From Gossypium raimondii (lineage: Eukaryota > Streptophyta > Magnoliopsida > Malvales > Malvaceae): a stretch of DNA of 64,000 bases. This document shows positions 11,331 through 26,130 of the stretch, piece after piece (within the stretch, counting starts at the first letter, position 1; every line of letters begins with the position of its first letter). The position numbers were made by a program, and so were the translations under genes. Below the pieces are notes generated by a model. That model saw only the letters and a list, made by a program, of their open reading frames with translations, did no database searches and was not told the origin of the DNA. Location: contig NC_068567.1 of the NCBI RefSeq assembly GCF_025698545.1, positions 7,688,001-7,752,000 of the forward strand. Reading direction: 5' to 3'.

Positions 11331-12238
11331 CAACCACGATAAATAAATAATAAAAGTTAGAATATCTCTCAATTATTCTCACTGTTCATTAGAATATCTC
11401 TCAATCATTCTCACTGTTCATTTTGAATTGAAAACAAATAATTAATTAATACACCAATTAATATATGTACATAAGTATTTATTGAAGGTGAAATGTATAT
11501 AATGTGGCAATAATTGAGTTGTTGGTATTTTCCATCTTAAATGACAGCGAGTGGTGTTAACTAATTCACCACACATGCCTCTTGTTTTTGGGTTTGCTTT
11601 TGTAGTAATATATTACTTACATATTTGTGTTCCCCTCGCGGCCTCTATCTAGAAAAAAACCAAAATGTTAATACACAAACAAAAACGAGTTGAAGGTAAG
11701 AAGCTAATGAAGGAAGGGAAAACGAAGGTGACCTTCACATCAAAATCAAGTACACCATTGAACCATGACAGGACCATGGTCCAATGTTGTAATAGATATG
11801 TGGGCTTGGACATTTAACTTGGCCCACTCCATCACCCAACGCCAACAATGAAAGCAATTGCATGCATATGAATTATATGATGATATATGAGAGAGAGACT
11901 ACTATCAGCTAATGCATATGGCACATGGGATTCATCCTTTTCCACCCAATTCCACCACAGCCACAGCCTTTTTCTAAGTATTCTTTTTCTTCAAGTGTTT
12001 ATTGCTATCATTTCTTCTTTTCTCTTATTTTGCTTTGCTTTTGACATCATTCTAAATGTCTATTTATTCCATTATTAAGGGAAAAAAATTAAGTCTTTAA
12101 TTTTAATATTTGTTTGCTCAACAAATATTTACGATATTTAGTCGAATTTTAGGGAAATGGAACAGCTTAAGCATTAAAAATCAAGCATAGAGCATATTTA
12201 AAACATGTGAATTAAATTATAAACATGTATACACATAT
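11331..12238. other. Intergenic DNA with a short tandem duplication
   Basis: This is AT-rich DNA. Around 11355-11422 a segment of about 33 bp (TTAGAATATCTCTCAAT...) is repeated in tandem with one base difference. No gene was recognised. Confidence 0.5.
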
Positions 12239-12334
12239 TGTAAAGATAGTTTTAGATTTGACATGTTAAAAAATAACACTCTTAAATTTTATTGCCATTG
12301 TTATTTTTAACACATCAAATCTAAAATGTTTACA
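12239..12334. repeat. Hairpin-forming inverted repeat (MITE-like)
   Basis: Arms 12239-12278 and 12299-12334 are near-perfect inverted copies (TGTAAAGATAGTTTTAGATT against TGTAAACATTTTAGATTTGA) around a 20-bp loop. It lies in the promoter region of the PTI1-like kinase. It may be a tiny MITE core; no clear TSD was found. Confidence 0.65.
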
Positions 12335-13713
12335 CAGGAAGTACATATATCCTATAATTTGGTCAAGTGTTTTAATTATGCTAAGCTTCAAATTTCAACA
12401 GGCATTAATTGACGGAAAGACAGATCATTTGAGGACTCAATTAAAAAATTTTAAAGCATAAAGACTAATTTAAAATTTAGAAATAATTTGAGGACTTTTG
12501 ACGGAATTAACCCTAAAGTTGGTATTGATATTTTGCAGTGAAAAAAAAAACACAGAGAGAAAAGTCAAAAAGAATTGAGAAAAAGTAGACAAGGCGGGAC
12601 CAACGACCCTGAAATTTCGCATACCATATGGATTACAAGTGTGTGTCCTTGTTTTACTTCCTTATCAAAAGTTTTATCGTACGCCTCTCTGTACCATAGC
12701 CACCCTCTTCAGCCCCTATGTCTCCTGTCCTTGTCACATCATTATAATAATAATTAATGGCTGTAGTAAATGTAAATGGTACATGTCTGCCCTGCCTGGT
12801 AAACGAATCCAGTCTATTCTAAACTATGTTCAAGTCGCAAACTCAGACCAAACTCCGCAAACACACAGCCTTTACGTCTTCGCTGACTTTCAAGGTTTGT
12901 TACCTCTACTTCTATGGTGTCTTCTTTTTGGTGTTTAAGCCTTGTTTGTCGGAACTGGGTCTTGTTTTGTTGGTTCTTTTAGTTATGTTTGCTTGATGTT
13001 TGGATTAGAGCTGTTGTTTTGAGTAGCAGGGGATGAATGGTATGATATATGATTGATGAGAGTTTAGATTTTTTGTTGATTTATGTTAAACAAGTTTTTT
13101 TTGGTCATATATTAAGAAAAAGAACATTGGTTGGTTAGTTTATTGTTCTTGTATGGATAGGGGCTTTTCTGGTTTTGGTATTAAAGGAAATGGAAGGTTT
13201 TTTTATATGTTTAATACTTTTAGATGCCCACAAATTTATCATTTACACTCATACTCATATACCCTGTTTTATATAAAATGAATTGCTTTCATGAAAAAAC
13301 CGTTGCGAAGCACCTCAAGGTTTTGTCCCCCGTCTCTAAAGAGAGCCTAGGGGCGCCTCGTGATGCATAAACAGGTGTAACCATGGCCATTGAAGAGCTT
13401 TGTGTGTGTAGAGACTTGAACATATGACTATTAGGATACGGAGGTCGCGTGGACAAGTATGGTGCCACCTGGTTACTGTGATGTTTCTCACATCAATAGA
13501 TTCGTATAGATGCACAAGGATAGTTGCAAACCAGACCAAAGACTGTCTGAGAGAGAAACATTTGCAGTGAATTCCGCTCAAATTGCTTGCAAGAAGATGA
13601 TGTTATTCAAATATGCATAATAGTCTTTTAAAATGATCATATGTTTCATCCTTCATTTCTGTCTATGTTTCATTTCTCGAGTCCTATAATCTAAACTGTC
13701 AGGAAAAAGAAAC
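12335..13713 (+). promoter_or_regulatory. Promoter and 5' leader of the PTI1-like kinase
   Basis: No coding sequence is seen. A leader intron is likely, from a donor near 12894 (TTTCAAG|GTTTGT) to the acceptor TGTCAG at 13697-13702, just 11 bp before the ATG. The region upstream of 12890 would then hold the first non-coding exon and promoter. Confidence 0.45.
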
Positions 13714-15734
<2,021 letters not shown>

Positions 15735-16800
15735 CATCGTGATGATGAGCCAAATAGTGGCTGGAAACTGAATCAAGACCAGTTGAAGTTGAAAAACCTG
15801 CCTGTCATTATGATTTGTTTTGTAAATAGGTAGCTTTGCTTGTATTCCACCCTAAAACCCCACAAGTTGAATTATTAGAGCTGCCAGATAAAGAGTAGCT
15901 GTAGAATGTAGAGATATTTCATATAATTCATAAGCGCAGTCTGTCTGTATTTTACATTGGTTTTTTCCATGAATTCCAAAGAATGAGATTGTGACATTAG
16001 AGAGGAAAAGACAACGGAAATAGGTGAAAATAGTACAGTTTGAAAATGGTGGCCTCAGCCTCATTCTCATTGGACCTAAAACCATGTGCTGGATGCATGC
16101 AGATGTCAATGCCATTGCACATGGACGTCGTGGTGGTGGTGGGCGCACTTATTGTTGTTGCTCCTCCTCTGCACATGCAATGCAAATCAACATTACCTTC
16201 CTGTTAAGGTACTCTTACCTGCAGTTTCAGGTCCTAACTCATTAATTCTTATCTCTAATGAGAAATAAATGATCAAGCAGACAGGGCCGAGTACCACACA
16301 TGGATCCATGGTCCTAATTTTCAGCTTCAACTATTGCTATTACAGCACAAGTACAATCTCATCCTGTTTTGGTTTTTCAACATTCCTTACAAAAAATTTC
16401 CAACATAAACAAGTATAGAGTACTTATTGTCCCTGTATTGGCATCACATTCATTTTCATTTTCTCCATCCCAGCAACAACAAAAGTTAAGAATATAGCAT
16501 CCGAATAAAGAGGCAAAAAATTATATAGAATCCATATAGACCTGTACAGAAAATCTAGTGCCAATGCCCTTTTCAAGACAAGCTAATGTTTTCTACAATC
16601 TAGAAGATATGTATGTAATCCAGAGCTCCACAAAAGAAAAAAAAATTTAAAATAAAAAATAAAAAAAAATCCCTCAGTTTCCTGCATGTGCTGCAAATCT
16701 CAACTATATGGGGGTCATCTGAAGGCATCGGAATAGTAACGAATGTAATGATGGTAGTTTCCCTTGTTCTCAGCTTCTAAAGCTCATTTTGTCCCCAAGT
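15735..16800. other. Convergent 3' regions of two kinase genes
   Basis: This holds the 3' UTRs of the PTI1-like gene (plus) and the receptor kinase (minus). No extra gene is seen. A short GGT/TGG run occurs at about 16129-16142. Confidence 0.5.
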
Positions 16801-19062
16801 CTAGGGGTGATGGTGCATTCTGCTCTCCAACCTCAAATCTGGATCGTCACTCCGGTCCGCATCAGAGTTTTTCCTCTGTGTATCGGCATCTGAATTAACT
16901 GATTGATTCCTTCTGCGTCTTCTATCCTGAAAATTCCGTGCACCATGCATATTAGGAACCAGACATTCTCCTGTAAGACAATTTATCTAAAAGGAACATG
17001 TTGCTAGCAACTCGCCTAGTTCTTCCAACAGTATTTACTATCATCACTTTTTTTAGAAATAAAATGCAACTTCCACAATTTTCTTTGGAATACAATTTAA
17101 CTAATAATGCAACATATCAGGATCAAACCTCTCGAGGAAGAGGATACTCTTCTGCTTCAAGCATGCGAGCAACCTGACTCATCTTAGGTCTTTTATCAGC
17201 ATCGGGATCAACACATCTCAAAGCAGTTAAAAGAGCCCGTTTAAGAGCACTAGTTGATGGTCTAGTCTCAATGTTAGGGTCAACTACTTCTTCTGAGCGT
17301 CTGAGTTGAACCATCATCTTTAACCACTCGACCATATTTACCTGAGATTTAACCGTGCAACTGATCATGTAAAAAAGAACTTCATATTGTCTTTGTGAAA
17401 CCTATGCTGATAAAGAAGTGTTCTTAAGTACCTCAGGCTGAGGGAGACCATAATCAATTGGGTATCTTCCAGTAATTGCTTCTAAGAGCACAACACCAAA
17501 GCTATAAACATCACTCTTCTCATTCAGGAGGCCAGAGTTTGCATACTCTGGAGCAACATAACTGGAAGATTGTGCAAACAGGAGAAAAAGATGACATTAA
17601 ACAATCACTTTTTTTAGTTTCTTGAATGATACAACTCCTTACTCGAGTAAAATCAATGCTAAAATAAAATGGAGAATGAATGATCTAGTAACAGTTGATT
17701 ATAAAGGAATGCATAATTCTCACCCAAAGGTACCCATAACTCGAGTTGTGATATAACTTTTCCCATCACCTAGCAACTTGGCCAGACCAAAATCGGATAT
17801 CTTCGCATCAAAGTTGTCATCAATCAGTATATTACTTGATTTTATGTCCCTATGCACGACTTTTGGTTCAATAGCCTCGTGCAAATATGCCAGCCTGTAA
17901 CATTTAGTTTTGAGTAACAATTAAGGTTAAAACCAAGGTAAGCATTAACAATCAAGATTTAGTTAATGGCAGACTTACGCCTTGGCGGTGCCAAGAAGAA
18001 TCTTTATGCGAGCCTCCCAGGTAAGATATCCCTTGTCAGACATATCTCCACGGAGCCATTGCTCCAAATTGCCATTATTGACGTATTCATAAACCAACAA
18101 CCTGGATTTTATAGAAGAAAAATTTACAAAACAACGGTAAATATCTCTTTTTCTTTCTATTCAACGTATTATAAGAACATTAACACATAGACATAACAAA
18201 ACTTGCAGAACTCTTCAAAACTAGGGAGTACATAAAACATGGTACCTTTGTGTGCCCTCGATACAGTATCCAAGAAGACGAACTAAGTTTTTATGCCGCA
18301 CGTGACCAATGGCTTCAACTTCCACCCTGAAATCCTTGTCAGCTTGTCCCCTAAAGAACAAAAAAAGAATCATTACTAGCCAACATTACAAGCTGTGGAC
18401 AGCATAAAACTAACAAAAGGACTAATCTTCACTGCAACATACGGATTGTTAAGAAGCTTTTTGACGGCTACAGGAGTCCCGTTAATCAGATTGCCTCTAT
18501 AAACAACTCCATATCCACCATCACCAATAATATTATCCTTTGAAAACCGGTTAGTTGCAAGGTGTAGGTCCCTGAGAGTGAACCAATGACCCCAGCCTAG
18601 GCGCGAAAATTCAGGCAGGCCAGACAAAGGTGAAGGAGCTGTCAGAGGATTTGAAGAAGGCCTGTATGTAGATACTGCCCCAGTAGCTCCCTCTTCTCCT
18701 GGTTGAGATCCTTTAACATCCTTATCTACATGATTAAAAGAACCCGACTGACCGCTATCCTCTCCATTATCTACGTTAAACAAACCCTTCTCTGAACCTT
18801 TGTCACTGAATTTCTCATTAAGGGTGTTACCATTGTTTGCAGAAGCTTGATCAACTCTTATCTCTTTAATTTCCTCTGAAACATATGGAACTTGGGTGAG
18901 AGGAAGCATCACATTCGCCCTTCTGGATTTCTTCCGAAAGCTAAGCCACAGTGATATGCTAAGGATAACTAAGAATACCACTCCTAAGCAAATTACAATA
19001 AGAACCCACAATTGCAGACCAATGTACTCTTTTGACAGAGTTTTGTTCAGATCAGAGGCCAT
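16801..19062 (-). CDS. Receptor-like protein kinase (At3g17420/GPK1 type)
   Basis: Seven exons join in frame to 495 aa: 18443-19062, 18246-18350, 17979-18101, 17724-17894, 17432-17561, 17129-17341 and 16801-16926. I take the ATG at 19062 ([13 protein letters not shown]) as the start, because the frame upstream lacks an ATG. One transmembrane segment lies near residues 16-42, followed by basic RKKSRRA and a long polar linker. The kinase domain shows [47 protein letters not shown] and [22 protein letters not shown]; all catalytic residues are present. The tail is basic, ending RMHHHP. The short extracellular part fits the TMK-like/At5g18500 family of plasma-membrane kinases; the ligand is unknown. 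Its neighbours (PTI1-like kinase, NPSN SNARE) match the Arabidopsis order. Confidence 0.95.
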
Positions 19063-19950
19063 CTTCACCTACACCAAGATGCCTGAAAACATGTTTAAGT
19101 AAAATAACTTAGAACCACAACCATCTAATAAAAAAACTGTTACATATTTTGCATTTATTCAAAATACCAATCAATTTATGACATAAAAAGAGAAACAAAT
19201 GGCCAACTAAATTTCACAGTAAACAAGTGCAGAGGGTAAAGCAAATATAGAAAGATAAGGAAAACTAAAGCAGACCTTGAACCACAATCAAGTTTCCAAA
19301 AAAAGAACCCCAAAAGAGAGCCCTCAATCAGAGAGAGAAGCTTGAAGGAAAGCAAAGAGCTTTTTCTTTAAATCAAAGTCCACCGACTACCAAAAACTTA
19401 TTTTTTTTTCAAATAATAAACAAACATAAAAAATCAAATAGAATAAGAATAGGCATCACATTTCCAACACACACTCTACATTTGACAAATCATCACACAC
19501 ACATAAAACTGAACCAGATATCATATTTCCAACAAAAAAATGATAATAATTTCAGCCATTATTTGACAGGATCAACCAAAAAATAAAAATAAAAACAAAA
19601 ACTTCAAGCATTAATAAACGCAATGAAGAACAAATGAATCACAACAGACCTTGTTGAGACAGTGCTGGTAAGAGACGAAAAGGGGGAAAAAAGAAAGAAA
19701 AGAAGTTTAATTTAAGAGCTTGGATGTTTGTAAAGACTGTAGGAGGAAATCCCAGAAGAAACCATATTGAAAAGCTAGAAAAGGGGTTACAGCAATGTCA
19801 AAAAATGAAGGGATTTTTGTAGGGTTTCCATGTGAGAAGTGGGGATTTTGAGAAATGGGTATTGACCGGGGCAATGAGAAGAAGATGTGGAGTTGTCAGA
19901 GGTAGGTGATGAGGAAAGACATGCCTTACATTAAACAGTGAAATGGAAGC
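19063..19950 (-). promoter_or_regulatory. 5' leader and promoter of the receptor kinase
   Basis: This contains A-rich leader-like DNA and probably a UTR intron, with candidate splice signals near 19100 and 19650. No coding sequence is seen. The limits are approximate. Confidence 0.35.
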
Positions 19951-22900
19951 AGCTTACACAACACAACAACTGGAAGCTTTTTTTTTTTGTTTTTCTTTTG
20001 CTGTTTCTTCACTTTTCTTTTTTCTTTGTCACAACTCATAACACTGCATATTATTGGAAAACAATTTATAAATTGAGTCTCAGATTCTTCTTCTTGATGA
20101 ATTAAAAAAATAAAAAAAATCTTACAAATTAAGAACCCAATTGTGGAAAATGATTCTTTTTATTCTTTATTGTGCTTTCTGTAAATTTTAGTTTTTCAAG
20201 GTAGTAGTTTCATTTTTTAATCATTGAAAACTTTAACTTAAAAAATGAAAATATAAACAAAACAAGTGGGTAATGGTATGGTTGAAATCAAAGGGAGAAT
20301 GATCCAAAAAAGAAATGACCATAAATTTCATCCTTGATACTTATTTTAGTTTGAGATTTTAATTTTACAGTGTTTTTGAAATAAAGGTAATTTTCTTTTA
20401 ATATAGATTAGTAGATCTGCATGCATAGTCAAAGAAACAGACTGGACTCCAATACCAACAGGCTTTTGATTGACATTGTCATTGTTTTTCCTTAAACACC
20501 CTTGCTTTAGTTTCAAAATATTTAAATTAATAACATACAATCCCTTTAATCTTTCTTCTAGAGAGTAGGGACCATCTTCATACTAAGATGGATGGTGTCA
20601 CGTATGTATGGGCATACATGGAGAGAAGATTGAGGAATCAAAGCATAGTCCCCCACAAAACAAAAAGATAAAAAAAAGTAAAAAAAGAAAAGAAAAATAA
20701 GGTGGGTTGGAATTACAAAGATTGCAGAAGCATTCGTTCCAAGGCCAAATATCCAAAAATCATAATAATAATAGAAATAGAGAGAGGGTATAATTGCTGT
20801 AATAATGAAACCTTGGATGAATGAATGATGAACTGAGGAATGATGGATTGTTTCTGAAATACATAAATGTAAGAAACAAGGAACATCCAAATTTGGGTTT
20901 CAATAGATGTAATAACTGTGGCAGTGTTGAACTAATGAAAATGGTTTCAATCACAAAACTATTGTTTTCATCTTTCTCCCAACTCTCAACTCTTTTTTTT
21001 AATCTCAAGATTACATACATGTATTTTTATTTCTAATCCAATTCCATGTTTTATATATAAGTTGGGATCAAAAAATTATCTCCAATCCTTTCATTATTCA
21101 ACAAATTAACTTTTTTAAAATTAATCATTTTTATTTCTTTCCACAATTTATCTTACTTTTAATTGATATAATAATATTCAATTTTATATATTTTATAAGA
21201 TTTATTCTGATTTAAAAATTCAATTAATTTAATCTTTAATATTTAAACTTCTTTGAACTTGATCTTAGTTCTAAATTTATTGATATCAAATAGGAATCAA
21301 AATGATAGAATTTGTAACTGTCGAAGATTAAATTTGTTATTATACCAATCATAAGTAGGATAAGTAGATGAACAAAAGTAAATTTGGTAATTCATTACCG
21401 TTAGTTACTCGCATTTGAAAGAAGGATAAATATGTTAAATATCAATATTAAGTGAGATTAGGAAGGTTTTTTTTTGCTTTTTTTTATAATAAAAAAATTG
21501 AGCGGTGAGAGGATTGAAAATGAAACATAGAAATTACCTACCAAATGAGACCGTGATAATTAACAAAGTATTAAGCAATTGAAGCGAGTATAGTATAAAT
21601 ATTGTAAACTCAAGTAGATGGCACCCAAGGCAAGCCAAATCCAGATTGCTTCAGATAGCCGTTAGCAACAGAGATGTGATTTCTTTTTCTTATTGTTGTT
21701 ATTATTTATCAATTATCATTATCAGTGTTAGATTTATAAAGAATGGGGAGTGGTAAAAATCAATGATTATTTATTGCCACCTTGTTCATGCTTTGTGTAT
21801 AAACAAACTAAAAGGTATCTCTATCATATTCTTATCTACATATGCATTCACATCTTCCCTCCACCCAACATTTTATGTACCTAGCAGAGGTGGTGTCATT
21901 TTATATTCACGTGTCTACCATTTGCACCTTACAATATAGAATAGAATAAATCTAAAAGCAAAGAAAATGGCTATTTAGGAGTCTGAGTTGGCCACCACGC
22001 TCATCACCTCTCTCACAGCTTTAGCCTCTCATATGCATCCGTGGCCGTGAAGATGAAGAAACATGCCTTCATCACCACATTGGATATTTCTTTCTGCGTA
22101 CATGTTCGGGATTGACCCTCCTAACAATGTTATTTACACTCACACTCACGATAAGCGAGTGAAAGCATTTATGTAATAAATTTATAAAAAGCAAAATTGA
22201 GATAACTAATATTTTGATGTCTTGGGTTTAAATCTCATTATTCATTCATTTATATGCATATATATATTTCTAGATTTTATAAAATAAAATGATATTTGAT
22301 AATTTTCTAATTGAATCAGGTTGATGGCGGACATCAACTCAATTAACCCCTTAATTATAGTATAGATTTGACATATTTGATTTTTACTTTTATAATGCTA
22401 TTAACACATTCAAATTGGCAACATCGATAAAGTGATTGACATAAATATATTTGGCTAACATATAAATTTAATATTAATTGAACATGATTATTGAACTTTC
22501 TTGTGATCTTGATTAAGTAACCAAATAAGAATAGAAAATTCATTACTCTATCTACAAATAATATTATAAAAATAGAGAGACCAAATTAAAAGGATTAAAT
22601 CTAAAATTTCCAAAACCATAATTAGACCTGGTTTTTCTATTGACTCAAATTTTGCCGCCTTTTAATTTGTAGGATTGTTGATTCTGGAAGGAAGCCCCTT
22701 GATTTCAACAGATAATTGCTTCAAGAGTTGTGTTACATGTTGTAGTTGATCAGGCTTTTGTTATTTTCGTTGCACAATTACTGTAAGTAAAAGTGGTCCG
22801 TCCTTCAAACTTGAAAGGTCAAACCATTTATTCCATTTTAAACATCAAATGGAGATAGCTATAGACTAGCTAGGCCCGGCCTCGCCCCAGAAGTCAAGGA

Positions 22901-24002
22901 AACCCCTCAAGTATACCCTGAGCTGTCTTAACTACAATATTTTATTAGTGTTCAAACAATGTGTTAAATGGGCGGGGGATTCATAATCTTTATCATAATT
23001 GAATGATTCAAGGTGTTTAGGTCATCAACTAGACATTTTACCTACCTATTCCTCTACTTGCTGCTTCTAGACAACAGAACTAGTTGATATTATTTATAAA
23101 TGCAACATGTTCAAATGCTCAATGCTTCAATGAAATTGAGGTTCTCAATTATTAATATCTGACTTAACCAAAACCGTCCAAATGTTTAAACGACTTTTGC
23201 TCGCCCCCTAGAAATAAAAAGGCAACTTCTGTATCTCACATTCATGGAAGCAAAAGAAGAAACTCTAAATTAAAACAATCTTGTACTAAAGCACAAGTGG
23301 GTAGCATTTACCTTGAAGGCTTTGATACGCTGCGGTAGTGGAAGGATGATTCTCTAAAGGGAAGTAAAAAAGATAACTGCTCTCATCATCTTCTCAATTA
23401 CAATCTCTGTGAGCAATACAAAATCTAACATCTGCTGTTTTCTAGTAACATGTCTAGAATATTTGACAAGTCTTGTTTGCTCTATACATAACACATCTGT
23501 ATCATGTCCAACAGGCAATGGCAAATTATCCCACTCGTTCTCAGATGTTTCAACCTTACCAAAACTACAGTGTATAGTCACTAGTAGCACTTGTGAACCA
23601 AAAACTAACCGAAGAAAGAGGGAAAGACACCGGAAATATTCTTTTCCATATCTAGCATGTGCTTATGTAGTCTAATATATCTACCAGAAGCCATAATCAA
23701 ATGTATATAACACCTATGAAACTTTTGAATTTCGACCTACAACAGTAGCAGTCTAGGCAACTCTTAAACAACGCAAAGCATGTTTTATCAAGGATCAGGT
23801 CACACTTGCAGAAATAATCAAATCATTGTATCATTCAAAGAAAGAAATAAAGAGTTACGCAAACAAGCAATAAGCAAGAACCAACAATCCAAATGAACAA
23901 TATATATCAACCTAGACTTAAAAAAAAAACATTCAGGAATGTAAAATTTTGGCCAGCCACTCAAATCCATCAACCATCAACTATCTAAAATATGCAATCA
24001 AA
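19951..24002. other. AT-rich intergenic DNA
   Basis: This is about 4 kb with no gene, LTR end or TIR pair that I could recognise. A 78-codon minus-strand ORF at 23354-23590 lies downstream of RPC6 and matches nothing I know. It may be part of an untranslated region. Confidence 0.45.
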
Positions 24003-24695
24003 CTAAAACTCTAACCATTTCTTGTAATATTCACAGGTGATGGGAGAGATTATTCCATCAGGGGTGCAACGACTTATCTGTGGACAAACTCCACAAGGAA
24101 CGGAAGCCAAGGCACCAAGCTTGGGTTCTCCTCCATAACCTCTCTTACCGGCACATTTATAGCAAGCTTTCCCAACTGGAATTGACGCAAACTCCCCCGT
24201 TCCAGTACTTCTCACTTCCATAACCTCATTATCCAAAACCAAAGCCTTCACAATCTCTTCAACCTGCTGTTTCGACAATTCAATCTGCGAAACATTGCTC
24301 CTCTTGATAGCATCCGCAATCCCTTCCAAAGTAGCAACTTTCAAACCATAAATCTTCCTCCAACACTGCTCTTTCAAAACATTAATGTACTCCTTGTCGA
24401 GGCTACCTTCAACATACCATGCCCCACCAGTTATTTCATTGGAAGGCTCAAACTCCGCGGACATATAATGCTTCTGTCTCCGGCTGTGGATGTTTTTCAC
24501 TTCTTTTATGAGATTCTTAGATACCAGTGACTTAATACATTTGGCGATTAGGTTGCTGTGAAGATTAATTTCGCGTTTCATGTCTTGTTGCGATATTCCC
24601 ATGTCTTGTTTGCTTCGGATTACTTCATGAACAATTCGTTCTTGTTCTGTTACAGAATCAGAAACCGTATCCGGGCGTTTCCTTTTCGCATTCAT
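24003..24695 (-). CDS. RPC6: DNA-directed RNA polymerase III subunit RPC6 (RPC34/POLR3F)
   Basis: A single uninterrupted frame of 230 aa starts at MNAKRKRPDTVSD. Winged-helix sequence follows (VTEQERIVHEVIRSKQDMGI...VSKNLIKEVKNI), then the family signature ITGGAWYVEG and a second helical part. Near the C-terminus four cysteines (C202, C205, C211, C222; spacing 3-6-11) match the Fe-S cluster spacing I recall for animal RPC6, and the protein ends EYYKKWLEF. Compared with the roughly 316-aa animal protein, the first winged helix is absent, as is usual in plants to my knowledge. The subunit helps Pol III recruit TFIIIB and open promoters in the nucleus. The coding part has no introns; the leader probably has one. 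Confidence 0.95.
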   Translation of the reverse strand: MNAKRKRPDTVSDSVTEQERIVHEVIRSKQDMGISQQDMKREINLHSNLIAKCIKSLVSKNLIKEVKNIHSRRQKHYMSAEFEPSNEITGGAWYVEGSLDKEYINVLKEQCWRKIYGLKVATLEGIADAIKRSNVSQIELSKQQVEEIVKALVLDNEVMEVRSTGTGEFASIPVGKACYKCAGKRGYGGEPKLGALASVPCGVCPQISRCTPDGIISPITCEYYKKWLEF

Positions 24696-26130
24696 TCTAA
24701 CATATAAAAAATAAAAAAAGAAATTAATTGAATATTAAATTATCAGAAAAAATATATATACAAATTTTGTATAAATTTCTTATTGTTTTCGCAGTAGCAG
24801 CATTGTCCGCCACTGCTAAAGACCTCAGTAGCACATCAATAGTGGCAGATCCTGGCTGCGAATAGCAGCGTAATGGATCAGTAACGGTTCACTATTTCTG
24901 CTAAACTGACGTCTTTAAAAAAACATTCACTTTCTCAACAAAGTAAACAGAGAGAAAGAAATGAGATGAGACAGAGTAACAAGCAGTATGATCAAAAAGG
25001 GAAAAAAGAATCAAATATAACAGAGTGATGCACTAGAAGCACGGACACACAAAACGGGTATGGCAGGACACGGCAATAAAAAATATTTTTTATATACTTT
25101 TATTTATTATACTAAAAAAAGGTAGGGTTATATAAAGCTTCATTTTCAATTTCAAAATGAAATTTGATGAACTTTTAAGTATGGTGACTTTGATCAATTG
25201 GGTGGGGATTTTTCAAATGAGACAGGCTAGGCCAAATGGCTAATAATGCAAGTGATCCTTAAGGTAACATTCAATATAACAAGAACTTTAATGCTCATTA
25301 TTCGAGTACTAGCAACTCTGTTATATAGTTAAAACAAAAATTAGGACAGAACACCATTAAGATCCAAAAACGAACTGTGAGGAGAAAAAATAGAAAAACA
25401 CAGCAAAAACAAGAATCTAAACCTATAGAAAATTCCAAGCACCAAAATTACAGTTTATCATTCCCCTTTCTATCTCCTTTTTCTTACAGTGCTTAATGCA
25501 AGAGAGACAAATTCGAGTTTTAATATTAACATCGCGTACATTGTAACGTAAGCTTCGATTGTACCGAAAAAGAACACAGAGAAAACACATTTAGGTACAA
25601 CTAATCCATGGAAATCATTGACCTATAATCTATATATTCATACTCAGATCATGTCAAGAAGCACTGAGCGTTGAATTTTAAATCACTGACTTTTGGCCCT
25701 GTTTGTATCTTCCCACAGCTTTATTGAACTGCAACAATGTACTCGTATGTATGCAGCGCCGTCAACGACAACAACTAAAAGGTTATCTGATTACACGAAT
25801 TTGCAGTTCAAGAAAGCTGTGGAAGAATACGAATGGGTTATCGTATTCCGGCGTATCCGTGGCGTGTCGGACACCCGTACGACACCGGTACGAAGGCCGA
25901 ATAGCCATGTCGTTGCTTCATGGTGATGCATAAAACTCAAAAAAAAAAATTCTCCAATGATTTTATATAGAAATCTAATTCCTAACTTAAGTTTAGGGTT
26001 TCTAAACTTACATGAATTAATTTCGCCGGAAACTTGAAAGGCAAGAGAGGGGTTAGGAGGCAGTGACAGAGTGGTGGTGAGAGAGGTTTGTTTGGAGGCG
26101 GGGAACGTGTGAAGTGAAGACGGAATAGAG
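24696..26130 (-). promoter_or_regulatory. Leader region of RPC6, split by a hAT-type insertion
   Basis: On the minus strand a CT-rich leader exon appears near 26020-26125 and ends at a strong donor (CAT|GTAAGT). An intron would then run to the RPC6 start. Parts 24,790-25,020 and 25,975-26,125 resemble the FCF2 leader at 52,770-53,125. The insertion at 25033-25922 interrupts the intron. Confidence 0.5.
25033..25922. mobile_element. Non-autonomous hAT-type element, 890 bp
   Basis: It is flanked by the perfect 8-bp direct repeat GTGATGCA (25025-25032 and 25923-25930). The ends are short imperfect inverted repeats (CTAGAAGCA on the left, CATGAAGCA read from the right). GGACAC/GTGTCC motifs are near both ends. 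There is no transposase. The corresponding site upstream of FCF2 lacks the insert. Confidence 0.75.

Noticed and set aside
23354..23590. Possible small gene downstream of RPC6
   Set aside because: No recognisable motif or supporting splice structure; kept only as a note in the intergenic entry.
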